Source: Gammaproteobacteria bacterium (GTDB taxonomy: Bacteria; Pseudomonadota; Gammaproteobacteria; Steroidobacterales; GCA-2729495). From it: DNA of 63,758 bases. Made by a program: the position numbers and the translations under genes. Positions 53,501 to 63,758 of the stretch are shown piece after piece; the first letter of the stretch is position 1; each line of letters opens with the position of its first letter. The notes beneath the pieces were generated by a model. The model saw only the letters and a list, made by a program, of their open reading frames with translations. It was not told where the DNA came from and did not search any database. The stretch lies in assembly GCA_013001905.1 (NCBI GenBank), contig JABDLC010000057.1:1-63758 (forward strand), written 5' to 3'.

Positions 53501-54042
53501 CGGAGAAAGGTGCAACACCGTTTCGCGGTGGCAAGGTGGTCACGCTGGCCGGTCTGATTACGGACGTCCGGAAACGCAACAACCGGGTCTCGATGTATCT
53601 CGATGACGGCGAAGAGCGCATCGAACTGGGTATGTATCAGGAAACCTATCAGGGTTTCCGTCATCTGCTTGAAGAACGCTCCATACGGGTCGTGTCCGGC
53701 AAGCTCCGCTTCGAGGAATTCATTGATGGCTGGCGGCTCAATGTCAGTGACGTCAAGGATATAGACCGGGTCATCGAGCAACGGGCGACCGGACTGCTGA
53801 TTCACTGGCTGGATCGCAGCAGCGACGGGCTGGATCCTGACAGCCTGCGAGACCTCTTGTCGCCGCATCGGCCGGGCCGCTGTGATGTCGAGGTTCAGTA
53901 CACCGGGCGGGAGGCGAAGGCACGCCTGCGTCTGGGCTCGCAGTGGCGGGTGCGTCCGTCCGGCGAGCTGCGTGAAAAGCTTGCCGAGATACTCGGTGCG
54001 GAAGCGTTCCGCTTCGATTATCGCGAGCAGAGCGGACTGTAA
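50551..54042 (+). CDS. dnaE: DNA polymerase III alpha subunit
   Basis: 1163 residues, DnaE1 length. N-terminal PHP domain ([15 protein letters not shown]), catalytic core with [18 protein letters not shown] giving two active-site Asp and [10 protein letters not shown] giving the third, then helix-hairpin-helix and OB domains ([19 protein letters not shown]). It is the replicative polymerase. Translationally coupled to rnhB and followed by accA, as in most gammaproteobacteria. Confidence 0.97.
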   Translation: MSAEFVHLHLRSEYSLVDSVIRIPQLVDAVANSGMPAVAITDHCNLFAAVKFYKAALAAGVKPIFGADVLVGSDDPQAPLDSLVLLCRNDEGYLHLKQLITRAYTEGQCNGTPVIHTDWLTGESVAGLIALSGAREGTLGRLLLDDQPELARDYLAGSVELFGGDFYIEIQRTGRDQEDLYVQRAVQLASDAGCALVATNDVRYLHADEFEAHEARTCVQGGYTLDDQRRPRLYSDQQFLRSAQEMQLLFADLPEALANTVVIAQRCNVALQLGHSVLPDYEVPAGETTATYLAALSRQGLDEKLADRELSREQREVYDERLQVELDVITSMDFPGYFLIVADFIRWAKENGVPVGPGRGSGAGSLVAWVVGITNLDPLQFDLLFERFLNPERVSMPDFDIDFCMDGRDRVIEYVAERYGRDKVSQIITYGTMGAKAVIRDVGRVMGHPYGFADRIARLIPGTPGMTLKQAFEDEPELGELYERDDDVRGVIDMARQLEGLARNAGTHAGGVVIAPSPLTDFAPLYQPDGETGAVTQFDMKDVEQVGLVKFDFLGLRTLTIIDWALDIANAHRAEQGKEPIDIDAIPMDDPATFGLLQSSKTHAVFQLESPGMRDLIKRLRPDCFDDIVALVALFRPGPLQSGMVDTFIERKHSNDESKIDYMHPSLQPVLKGTYGVILYQEQVMQAAQILAGYSLGQADLLRRAMGKKIAAEMAEQRDIFVSGAVANGVDKKLAIHIFGLMEKFAEYGFNKSHSAAYALLAYQTAWLKAHYPEAFLAAVLTADMEYTDKLALHHRECRAMGINLLSPDVNASGPTFTVAGKGAIRYGLGALKGLGRGAAEAIVAEREANGNYADLYEFCCRIDTQKVNKRSFEALVKSGALDQFGVNRPSLMKNLPLAIGRAEQFARDRATGQGSLFGEEAPPEPPPKQSVVMPRWSPLKLYMKEHEALGLFLSGHPFDQYREDCAHLCTGSIRGVLRSMPRPEKGATPFRGGKVVTLAGLITDVRKRNNRVSMYLDDGEERIELGMYQETYQGFRHLLEERSIRVVSGKLRFEEFIDGWRLNVSDVKDIDRVIEQRATGLLIHWLDRSSDGLDPDSLRDLLSPHRPGRCDVEVQYTGREAKARLRLGSQWRVRPSGELREKLAEILGAEAFRFDYREQSGL

Positions 54043-54122
54043 CGCCGCGGAGCGGGCTGCACCATTCACATTCGCCGTGACTCAGGTATGATCGCGCTTG
54101 GTGACCTCATTACGGCAGCGCC

Positions 54123-55082
54123 ATGGATCTTAATTTCCTCGAATTTGAACAGCCGATCGCCGAACTGGAAGCGAAAATCGACGAACTCCGTTTTGTCGGT
54201 GACGATTCTCAGCTCAATATCAGCGAGGAAATCGAGCGGCTCAAGGCCAAGAGTGAGACGCTCACCCGCAGCATTTTCTCCAATCTGAATCCGTGGCAGA
54301 TCGCGCAGCTCGCGCGCCATCCGCAACGCCCCTACACCCTGGATTATCTGGAGCACATGTGCCCGGATTTTCAGGAGTTGCATGGTGACCGCATGTACTC
54401 GGACGACGCCGCGATTGTCGGCGCCGTGGCACGAATCTCCGGTACCCCGGTCATGGTGATTGGCCACCAGAAAGGGCGCGATACCAAGAGCCGGGTGAAG
54501 CGCAATTACGGGATGCCCAAGCCGGAGGGTTACCGCAAGGCCGTGCGGCTGATGCAGATGGCAGAGCGATTTAAACTACCGGTGGTCACGCTGATAGACA
54601 CACCCGGGGCGTACCCCGGTGTTGGTGCCGAAGAGCGCGGCCAGAGCGAGGCGATTGCGCGCAGCCTGTTCGTGATGGCGCGACTGCGCACCCCGATTAT
54701 CAGTGTTGTTATCGGTGAGGGCGGATCCGGCGGGGCGCTCGCAGTGGGCGTATGCGATCACCTGCTGATGCTTGAGTACGGCATCTACGCTGTGATTTCG
54801 CCGGAAGGGTGCGCCAGTATTCTGTGGAAGGATTCAGAAAAAGCAGAATCTGCAGCCACGGCGATGGGCATTACGGCTGACCGTCTGAATGAACTCGGAC
54901 TGGTGGACGAAATTGTGCCCGAGCCGCTCGGTGGCGCGCATCGCGCTCCCGGACTGATGGCTGAAACCCTGCACAACGCGATTGTCGCCAGACTGCGCGA
55001 ATTCGAGTCGATGGATCCGGATACGATTGTGCGGCGCCGGGTGGAACGCCTCGACGCGATAGGTAGTTTTCGCGAAAGCTGA
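54123..55082 (+). CDS. accA: Acetyl-CoA carboxylase carboxyltransferase subunit alpha
   Basis: 319 residues. [19 protein letters not shown] at the start, then the crotonase-like core with [36 protein letters not shown] and [10 protein letters not shown]. With AccD it transfers carboxyl from biotin to acetyl-CoA to make malonyl-CoA. It follows dnaE by 80 bp. Confidence 0.97.
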   Translation: MDLNFLEFEQPIAELEAKIDELRFVGDDSQLNISEEIERLKAKSETLTRSIFSNLNPWQIAQLARHPQRPYTLDYLEHMCPDFQELHGDRMYSDDAAIVGAVARISGTPVMVIGHQKGRDTKSRVKRNYGMPKPEGYRKAVRLMQMAERFKLPVVTLIDTPGAYPGVGAEERGQSEAIARSLFVMARLRTPIISVVIGEGGSGGALAVGVCDHLLMLEYGIYAVISPEGCASILWKDSEKAESAATAMGITADRLNELGLVDEIVPEPLGGAHRAPGLMAETLHNAIVARLREFESMDPDTIVRRRVERLDAIGSFRES

Positions 55083-55089
55083 GTAGCGC

Positions 55090-56463
55090 ATGACTAATAC
55101 GAGTGACGCGCTGCTGACCTTCACACGGCGGGCACTCGATTCGATTGTCCCCGCTGACACCTCACTCTGTCTTGCCTACAGCGGCGGACTGGACTCGACG
55201 GTGCTGCTCGATCTGTTGGTGCAACTGCGCCCGGGTCATGTCCGCGCGGCGCACATTAATCACGGGTTACAGCCGCCGGCGGATGACTGGGCGCGAAGCT
55301 GCGTCACGGTGTGTGAAGGCTACGGAGTTGTTTGTGACGTGATCGGGGTAGCGCTGAACCCTGAGCAGGGGAATCTTGAGGCAGAGGCACGCGCGGCGCG
55401 TTATCAGGCACTGCGGAATCATCTCGCCGCGGATGAATGGTTGGTCACTGCCCATCATCAGCAGGATCAGGCGGAGACCTTGTTGCTGGCATTGCTGCGT
55501 GGCTCCGGGGTGCACGGTTTGGCGGCGATGCCACCGCTGGCAGAGCGCGACGGTATGACCATCGTGAGACCTTTGCTGGACGCGAGCCGCGAGGAGTTGG
55601 CGGCCTATGCGGCCGCCCGCAATCTGGTCTGGACCGATGACCCCAGTAACGCCGATGAGCGCTTTGATCGCAATTACCTGCGGCAGCGGGTGGTGCCTTT
55701 GCTGGAGCAGCGCTGGCCGGCGGCGGGGTCGAGCATCGCGCGGTCGGCACGACTGGCGGCCGGCGCGATGCGGGTACTCGACGAGCGCGCCCGGGACGAT
55801 CTCAAGCCGTACGTTGCGGAAAACAGCCTGCAAATTGCCGCCTTTGCCGGATTGAGTCAGGAGCGGGCGCAGAATGCCCTGCGGGCCTGGTGCCGGCAGC
55901 TGCACCTGCCGTTGCCGACCGAGCTGCAGAGTCAGAGTGCACTGAGCACTTTGCTGGACAGTCGCGTCGACGGGGAGCCGCTCGCAGCCTGGCCCGGCGC
56001 CCGGATCCGTCGTTATCGGGATGTCTTGTACGCGTACCCTGAGTCAGCCGATCCCGGCGCGGTGATGTCGCCGGCCCGAATTGACTGGCCGTCAGCCGCC
56101 CGCGGAGAACGGTTACAGCTGGGCCCGGTGCGCGGCAGCCTGCAATTGCTGGCCGCGGTGCCGGATGACGACCGGCCGGGGCTGCTGCTGTCCGCGGTCG
56201 ATCAGGGTTGCGAGATTCGCTTCCGCAGCGGCGGGGAGCGTTTGCGCACGCGGAGCGGGGGCCCGACGCGCGAATTGAAGAAATTGCTCCAGGAAGATGG
56301 GGTATTACCCTGGATGAGAACGAATATTCCGTTGCTGTACGTGGATGGCCAGCTCGCGGCCGTGGGCGAACACTGGCTTAACCACGATCATCCGGCGGTG
56401 GTGAGCGGTCGCGGCATGTTGCTTGAATGGCGCGCGCACAGCCCGTTGCACAGCCCGTTCTAA
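55090..56463 (+). CDS. tilS: tRNA(Ile)-lysidine synthetase
   Basis: 457 residues. PP-loop LAYSGGLDSTVLLDLL near residue 33, HHQQDQAETLLLALLRGSG, and the C-terminal domain with EIRFRSGGERLRTRSGG and LKKLLQEDGVLPWMR. It changes C34 of tRNA-Ile(CAU) to lysidine so it reads AUA. It starts 7 bp after accA. Confidence 0.95.
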   Translation: MTNTSDALLTFTRRALDSIVPADTSLCLAYSGGLDSTVLLDLLVQLRPGHVRAAHINHGLQPPADDWARSCVTVCEGYGVVCDVIGVALNPEQGNLEAEARAARYQALRNHLAADEWLVTAHHQQDQAETLLLALLRGSGVHGLAAMPPLAERDGMTIVRPLLDASREELAAYAAARNLVWTDDPSNADERFDRNYLRQRVVPLLEQRWPAAGSSIARSARLAAGAMRVLDERARDDLKPYVAENSLQIAAFAGLSQERAQNALRAWCRQLHLPLPTELQSQSALSTLLDSRVDGEPLAAWPGARIRRYRDVLYAYPESADPGAVMSPARIDWPSAARGERLQLGPVRGSLQLLAAVPDDDRPGLLLSAVDQGCEIRFRSGGERLRTRSGGPTRELKKLLQEDGVLPWMRTNIPLLYVDGQLAAVGEHWLNHDHPAVVSGRGMLLEWRAHSPLHSPF

Positions 56464-58341
<1,878 letters not shown>

Positions 58342-58348
58342 ACGCGCC

Positions 58349-59197
58349 ATGCAATTGTGTGACTTTAAGGCGGGTGGAAGCGAGCCGTTTTTTCTGATCG
58401 CGGGTCCCTGCGTGATCGAGAGTCGGCAACTGGCGCTCGACACTGCTGGTTATCTGCACGAACTCACTGCGCGACTGGGCATACCGTTCATCTACAAGTC
58501 TTCATTCGACAAAGCCAATCGTTCATCGGTCAGCAGTTACCGGGGCCCCGGTATCGAAGAAGGGCTGAAGATACTGAGCGAGGTCAAGTCGCAGATTGGT
58601 GTGCCGGTGTTGACCGACGTGCACGAAGACACCCCGATAGACGAAGTGGCAGCTGTGGTCGATGTGATGCAGACGCCCGCGTTTTTATGCAGGCAGACGA
58701 ATTTTATCGTGCGCGTGGCATCGGCCGGTAAGCCGGTCAATATCAAAAAGGGTCAGTTTCTGTCGCCCTGGGAAATGGCGAATGTCGCCGAAAAAGCACT
58801 CTCGACCGGCAACGAACAAGTAATGCTCTGTGAGCGGGGTGCGTCCTTCGGCTACAACAATCTGGTGTCGGACATGCGCGCACTGGCCGTCATGCGCGCG
58901 ACCGGTTGTCCGGTGGTCTTTGATGCGACACACAGCGTGCAGCAACCGGGGGCGAAGGGCACCGCATCGGGCGGGCAACGTGAATTCGTGCCGGTTTTGG
59001 CGCGGGCCGCGGTCGCCGTCGGGGTTGCCGGCGTATTCATGGAAACGCACCCCGATCCTGAAAAAGCCCTCAGTGACGGGCCCAATGCCTGGCCGATGGG
59101 GCAGCTCGAAGAATTACTCGTGGCGATGCAGGGCATCGATACCGTCGTGAAGCAGGGTAGCTACCCTGAAGACGAGTTATTGCGCGCCGGAGCTTAA
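58349..59197 (+). CDS. kdsA: 3-deoxy-8-phosphooctulonate synthase
   Basis: 282 residues starting [54 protein letters not shown] and [11 protein letters not shown] are the KDO-8-phosphate synthase signatures. It condenses arabinose-5-phosphate with PEP to make KDO for the LPS inner core. Confidence 0.97.
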   Translation: MQLCDFKAGGSEPFFLIAGPCVIESRQLALDTAGYLHELTARLGIPFIYKSSFDKANRSSVSSYRGPGIEEGLKILSEVKSQIGVPVLTDVHEDTPIDEVAAVVDVMQTPAFLCRQTNFIVRVASAGKPVNIKKGQFLSPWEMANVAEKALSTGNEQVMLCERGASFGYNNLVSDMRALAVMRATGCPVVFDATHSVQQPGAKGTASGGQREFVPVLARAAVAVGVAGVFMETHPDPEKALSDGPNAWPMGQLEELLVAMQGIDTVVKQGSYPEDELLRAGA

Positions 59198-59212
59198 GCA
59201 ATACAGCAATAA

Positions 59213-60520
<1,308 letters not shown>

Positions 60521-60527
60521 CCTGCTG

Positions 60528-60851
60528 ATGCAAAAACCCGATTTCAGCTTGCGTGCACTGGTCTTCGGGCTTTGCCTGATGGTGGGTGTATTGCAAATCG
60601 GGTTGTGGCTTAGCGAGGATGGCTGGTCGGAAGTTATCCGCCTGCGCAACTCAGTCGCCGCGCAAAGTGAAGAGAACGAGCAGCTGCGTGAGCGCAATGC
60701 CCGGTTGCGCGCCGAGGTGACCGATCTCAAGGATGGATTCTCCGCGCTGGAAGAGCGCGCGCGTGCAGATCTCGGCATGATCGCTGATGGCGAGAGCTTC
60801 TACCTGCTGGTGCCCGCCACCGACGAATCGACAGCCGCTGCTGCGCAATAG
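60528..60851 (+). CDS. ftsB: Cell division protein FtsB
   Basis: 107 residues: a short cytoplasmic start (MQKPDFSLR), one membrane helix (about 9-27), then a leucine-rich coiled coil (SEENEQLRERNARLRAEV) and ERARADLGMIADGESFYLLV. FtsB joins FtsL and FtsQ in the divisome. It lies 7 bp after eno. In most relatives ispD and ispF follow; here truD starts 18 bp later. Confidence 0.92.
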   Translation: MQKPDFSLRALVFGLCLMVGVLQIGLWLSEDGWSEVIRLRNSVAAQSEENEQLRERNARLRAEVTDLKDGFSALEERARADLGMIADGESFYLLVPATDESTAAAAQ

Positions 60852-60869
60852 CCGCGGGCACGCTCACCC

Positions 60870-61988
60870 ATGCCTGACATTGATCTCGAAGCGCTGCGTG
60901 GCGAGCTTGATGCGTTACGTGCATCGACCGATCTCGATGCGTTGCCGCGCGCGTGCGGGCCTTCATTGGCTCAGGGTGTATTGCGGCAGGCGCCCGCCGA
61001 TTTTACCGTCATCGAACACACGGGCGTTGAGCCCCGCGGCGCGGGCGAGCATCTGCACGTCCGAGTGCGCAAGACCGGGCAAAACACCCGGTGGCTGGCG
61101 AAAGAGCTCGCGCGGTTTGCCGCGATTCCCTACAAGTCCGTCAGTTACGCCGGCCTTAAAGATCGTCACGCGGTGACCGAGCAGACCTTCAGTCTGCATT
61201 TGCCGGGTCAGGAGGATCCGGACTGGTCGTCACTGTCCGTCGACGGCGTCGAGGTCCTCTCTGCAACGCGCCATGATCGCAAGCTGCGGCAGGGGCAACT
61301 CAGTTACAACCGGTTTCGCATTGTCGTTCGCGACTGCGCGGTGGCAGACGTGTCGGAGCTCGAGGCACGGTGCGCCGTGATCGCGACGCACGGTGTGCCA
61401 AACTACTTCGGCGCGCAGCGTTTCGGTCGTGATGTGGGCAATATCGGCCTCGTGTTACAGCAAACTGATTTGCGGCGCTTGCCGCGCGAACAGCGCAGTT
61501 TCGCGATCTCGGCACTGCGTTCCGCGTTGTTCAACGGCTATCTTGCGGCGCGCGTCGCGGACGGCAGCTGGAGCGAGGCGCTGGATGGTGACGCGTTACT
61601 GTCTGACCGGCCCCGGGGCGCTGCGGAAGACGATGAGTCTCTGTTTGTAGCTGAGCGCTTGCCTGCAGGCGTTTTGTGGGGAAAATCTTTCGGTGGCAGC
61701 GGGGGCGTGGTCAGGGCGCGCGAGACTGAGTGGTTCGCCCGCTTTCCGCAAGTCTGCAGTGCACTGGAGCGTGCCGGAAGCAAAATGTCCCGACGCGTGT
61801 TGCGCGCGCGACTGGCCGAATTTCGCTGCGAGCCGCAGGCGGGCGGCCTTGAGCTGTCATTTGCCGCCGGCCCGGGGGTGTTTGCTACGGTGGTGCTGCG
61901 TGAGCTGTTTGCGTTGCGTGACGCGGCGCTGGACTATGAGAGCGGATCGTCAGAACTAAAGTCGGGGGAGTTAGGGGCACAGGCATGA
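60870..61988 (+). CDS. truD: tRNA pseudouridine(13) synthase
   Basis: 372 residues. The catalytic Asp is D98 in SYAGLKDRHAVTEQ; GVPNYFGAQRFGRDVGN is the other hallmark of the TruD fold. It isomerises U13 of tRNA-Glu. The stop overlaps the following gene by 4 bp (ATGA). Confidence 0.95.
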   Translation: MPDIDLEALRGELDALRASTDLDALPRACGPSLAQGVLRQAPADFTVIEHTGVEPRGAGEHLHVRVRKTGQNTRWLAKELARFAAIPYKSVSYAGLKDRHAVTEQTFSLHLPGQEDPDWSSLSVDGVEVLSATRHDRKLRQGQLSYNRFRIVVRDCAVADVSELEARCAVIATHGVPNYFGAQRFGRDVGNIGLVLQQTDLRRLPREQRSFAISALRSALFNGYLAARVADGSWSEALDGDALLSDRPRGAAEDDESLFVAERLPAGVLWGKSFGGSGGVVRARETEWFARFPQVCSALERAGSKMSRRVLRARLAEFRCEPQAGGLELSFAAGPGVFATVVLRELFALRDAALDYESGSSELKSGELGAQA

Positions 61989-62728
61989 TCGAAACCATTA
62001 AGCATGAGCACATCACGGAGTTGCGGCTCGATCGGCCACCGGTGAATGCATTGAACCTTGAGCTGGTGGAGGCGCTGACAGAGTCGCATCGAGAGGCTGT
62101 CAGGAATAAAGCACAAGCTATTGTTATATCAGGTAAAGAAGGTATGTTCAGTGGCGGCCTGGATGTGCCGGAACTGGTGCAGCAATCGCGCAATACCATG
62201 ACCGTATTCTGGGATCGGTTTATGACCATGTGCCGCACACTGGCGGGCAGTCCGGTGCCGGTTATTGCGGCCATTACCGGTCATTCCCCGGCGGGTGGTG
62301 CCGTGATTGCGCTGCACTGCGATTACCGGGTTGCTGTCAGGGGTGATTTCCGCATGGGTCTCAACGAGGTCCAGGTCGGTCTGGCGTTGCCGGCACCCAT
62401 CCACGCGGTGTTCGAATTTGCGGTCGGTGCGCGGCAGGCGACTCTGCTCGCGATGCAGGGGGCACTGCTGCCTATGGAGCAGGCGCTGCAGATCGGGATG
62501 GTTGACGAGCTTGCGGACGTCACGGAGGTGGTGCCGCGTGCACTGGAGTTTGCGCGTGAACTGACGTCGTTGCCCCCGGAATCAATGAATTACACCCGTC
62601 TTGCGGCCAAGCCGGAGATTCTGACCCGGCCGCTTGAGTCGGCCGAAATACGGGCATTGACCGATGCCTGGTTCAGTGAAGAAACGCAGAGTACGATGCG
62701 CGCGCTGGTCGCCAGTCTCGGCAAATAG
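61985..62728 (+). CDS. Enoyl-CoA hydratase/isomerase family protein, resembles delta3-delta2-enoyl-CoA isomerase
   Basis: 247 residues, crotonase fold: PVNALNLELVEAL, GMFSGGLDVPEL (oxyanion hole), TGHSPAGGAVIAL and CDYRVAV. Only one catalytic acid is seen, Glu128 in GLNEVQVGL; the second Glu of true hydratases is replaced in the GGAV segment. This and the GLNE pattern are like mitochondrial ECI1-type isomerases, which move double bonds during unsaturated fatty acid breakdown. It is translationally coupled to truD, and no other fatty-acid oxidation gene is near. Crotonase call firm, isomerase role inferred. Confidence 0.85.
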   Translation: MIETIKHEHITELRLDRPPVNALNLELVEALTESHREAVRNKAQAIVISGKEGMFSGGLDVPELVQQSRNTMTVFWDRFMTMCRTLAGSPVPVIAAITGHSPAGGAVIALHCDYRVAVRGDFRMGLNEVQVGLALPAPIHAVFEFAVGARQATLLAMQGALLPMEQALQIGMVDELADVTEVVPRALEFARELTSLPPESMNYTRLAAKPEILTRPLESAEIRALTDAWFSEETQSTMRALVASLGK

Positions 62729-62757
62729 CGCTGCCACGGGTTAGTGATGAGGGTCCG

Positions 62758-63321
62758 TCACCCTGAGCGCAGCAGCACGTAGACTGCCCCGGTGCCGCCG
62801 TCCATGTCAGGCGCACTGACGAATGCCAGCACCGGATCCCATTTGCGCAACCAGTTGTTGACGGCGTTCTTCAGCACCGGGCCGCGCGGGCCGGAGCCGC
62901 GGCCTTTGCCGTGCACGATACGCACACAGCGAAACCCCTTGTCGAGGCAATATTCGATAAATTCGCGCAGATGTTCCCGTGCTTCATCCCGGGTCATGCC
63001 ATGCAGGTCGGTTTCGCACTGGACGGCAATGCGCCCGCGGCGCAGATTGCGCAGAGTCGTGCGTGTGACGTGTGGGCGGCTGAACTTGAGCTCTTCGCCG
63101 GTCGCGATATCGATGCCGTCCGGCACATCATCGAGGCTGTCTTCAAGCACCCGGCGTTCATCGCGGCGCCGCTGGACTGCGCGAGCGGTCGGTTTGCGCG
63201 TGCCGCCATCGTGCCGTTTCTTGCTTTTCAGTGGCGCAACGTCTCCCAGCGATTCCTCCAGCGCCTGCTTGAATAGCGCTGGCTCGTCCGAGTTGCTATG
63301 TTTGCCATCCTTTGAAGCCAC
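62758..63321 (-). CDS. Smr domain protein
   Basis: 187 residues. An Arg/Lys-rich N-terminal half (KSKKRHDGGTRKP, RAVQRRRDERR) leads into a C-terminal Smr domain with TDLHGMTRDEAREHL, VRIVHGKGRGSGPRG and GTGAVYVLL. Smr domains of this group (SmrA/SmrB) bind and in some cases cut DNA or mRNA; E. coli SmrB cuts mRNA between collided ribosomes. The activity of this protein is not settled by sequence. It converges on the isomerase-like gene and diverges from surE with 34 bp between. Confidence 0.88.
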   Translation of the reverse strand: MASKDGKHSNSDEPALFKQALEESLGDVAPLKSKKRHDGGTRKPTARAVQRRRDERRVLEDSLDDVPDGIDIATGEELKFSRPHVTRTTLRNLRRGRIAVQCETDLHGMTRDEAREHLREFIEYCLDKGFRCVRIVHGKGRGSGPRGPVLKNAVNNWLRKWDPVLAFVSAPDMDGGTGAVYVLLRSG

Positions 63322-63355
63322 GGTTATTGCGCCTTCGCGATAAAATCCTGCCGCG

Positions 63356-63758
63356 ATGAAAATCCTTATTAGTAACGATGACGGCTATCACGCCGCCGGT
63401 CTGGCCGCGCTCGTCCGTCACCTTGAGCCGCTGGCAGATCTGGTGATTGTCGCGCCTGACCGCAACCAGAGCGGCTCCAGTCATTCTCTCACACTGGATA
63501 CGCCGCTGCGGGTGGGGAGAACCGATGACGGCGTCTACTACGTCAATGGCACGCCGACGGATTGTGTGCATCTGGCGATTACAGGCCTGCTGGACGACGA
63601 ACCCGATATGGTTGTGTCCGGCGTCAACCATGGTGCCAATCTGGGCGACGACGTCCTGTACTCAGGGACGGTCGCCGCCGCAATTGAAGGCCGCTTTCTG
63701 GGGTTGCCGACCATCGCCGTTTCGCTGGTCAGTGATTCGCTCGACAATCTGGACGCGG
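63356..63758 (+). CDS. surE: 5'/3'-nucleotidase SurE (N-terminal part, cut by window edge)
   Basis: The frame runs from ATG 63356 off the right edge, giving 134 residues. [15 protein letters not shown] supplies the metal-binding Asp8 and Asp9, [15 protein letters not shown] the Ser ligand, and [19 protein letters not shown] the Asn ligand. SurE dephosphorylates nucleoside monophosphates and is usually found between truD and pcm. About half of the protein is outside the window. Confidence 0.95.
   Translation, partial: MKILISNDDGYHAAGLAALVRHLEPLADLVIVAPDRNQSGSSHSLTLDTPLRVGRTDDGVYYVNGTPTDCVHLAITGLLDDEPDMVVSGVNHGANLGDDVLYSGTVAAAIEGRFLGLPTIAVSLVSDSLDNLDA

Overview
This window is chromosomal DNA of a free-living Gram-negative bacterium, most probably a gammaproteobacterium. 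The right half is the conserved gammaproteobacterial block rpsB-tsf-pyrH-frr-uppS-cdsA-rseP-bamA-skp-lpxD-lpxA-lpxB-rnhB-dnaE-accA-tilS-pyrG-kdsA-eno-ftsB-truD-surE, with map, glnD, dapD and dapE on the other strand just upstream. Lipid A, KDO and BamA genes show an LPS-bearing outer membrane. I cannot name a genus. I see no rRNA, CRISPR array, insertion sequence or phage gene, and coding is dense and even in composition.

Left region (1-13.2 kb), envelope and extracellular matrix: a truncated alpha/beta hydrolase, an EamA transporter, an MscS channel and a DUF4112 protein are followed by tRNA-Val and five secreted proteins with a VPLPA/PEP-CTERM sorting tail. Three of those five form an overlapping tandem. 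Next come a DUF937 protein, a two-gene ABC polysaccharide exporter (Wzm/Wzt type), an outer-membrane barrel plus short Wza-like export protein, and a WecA-type initiating sugar-phosphate transferase. A CRP-like site lies 41.5 bp upstream of a predicted start for the transferase gene. With the PrsK/PrsR two-component system at 18.9-22.4 kb, these look like dispersed parts of an exosortase/PEP-CTERM exopolysaccharide system. The exosortase itself is not in the window.

Middle region (13.2-37.4 kb): an orphan EntD-type phosphopantetheinyl transferase, gltX, mtnA divergent from an aldolase/short-chain dehydrogenase fusion, tRNA-Glu and tRNA-Ala, prsK-prsR, galE, an N-formylglutamate amidohydrolase-family enzyme with a YbdK-type ligase, dusA, a methyltransferase, a class III cyclase fused to FHA, a YoaA/DinG-type helicase, tsaB and dsbB. 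The leftward group map-glnD-dapD-yffB-dapE covers Met removal, nitrogen signalling and lysine/peptidoglycan precursor synthesis.

Right region (37.4-63.8 kb): the housekeeping block begins at a strong promoter with a GC-rich discriminator and a structured leader before rpsB. Four genes usually found in this block are missing from their places: dxr, fabZ, ispD and ispF. Because three of them belong to the MEP isoprenoid pathway, loss or replacement of that pathway is a real possibility. An enoyl-CoA isomerase-like gene sits between truD and surE.

The two most interesting leads are the mtnA/aldolase-dehydrogenase pair, a candidate salvage shunt for 5'-methylthio- or 5'-deoxy-pentose phosphates, and the coordinated absence of MEP genes.
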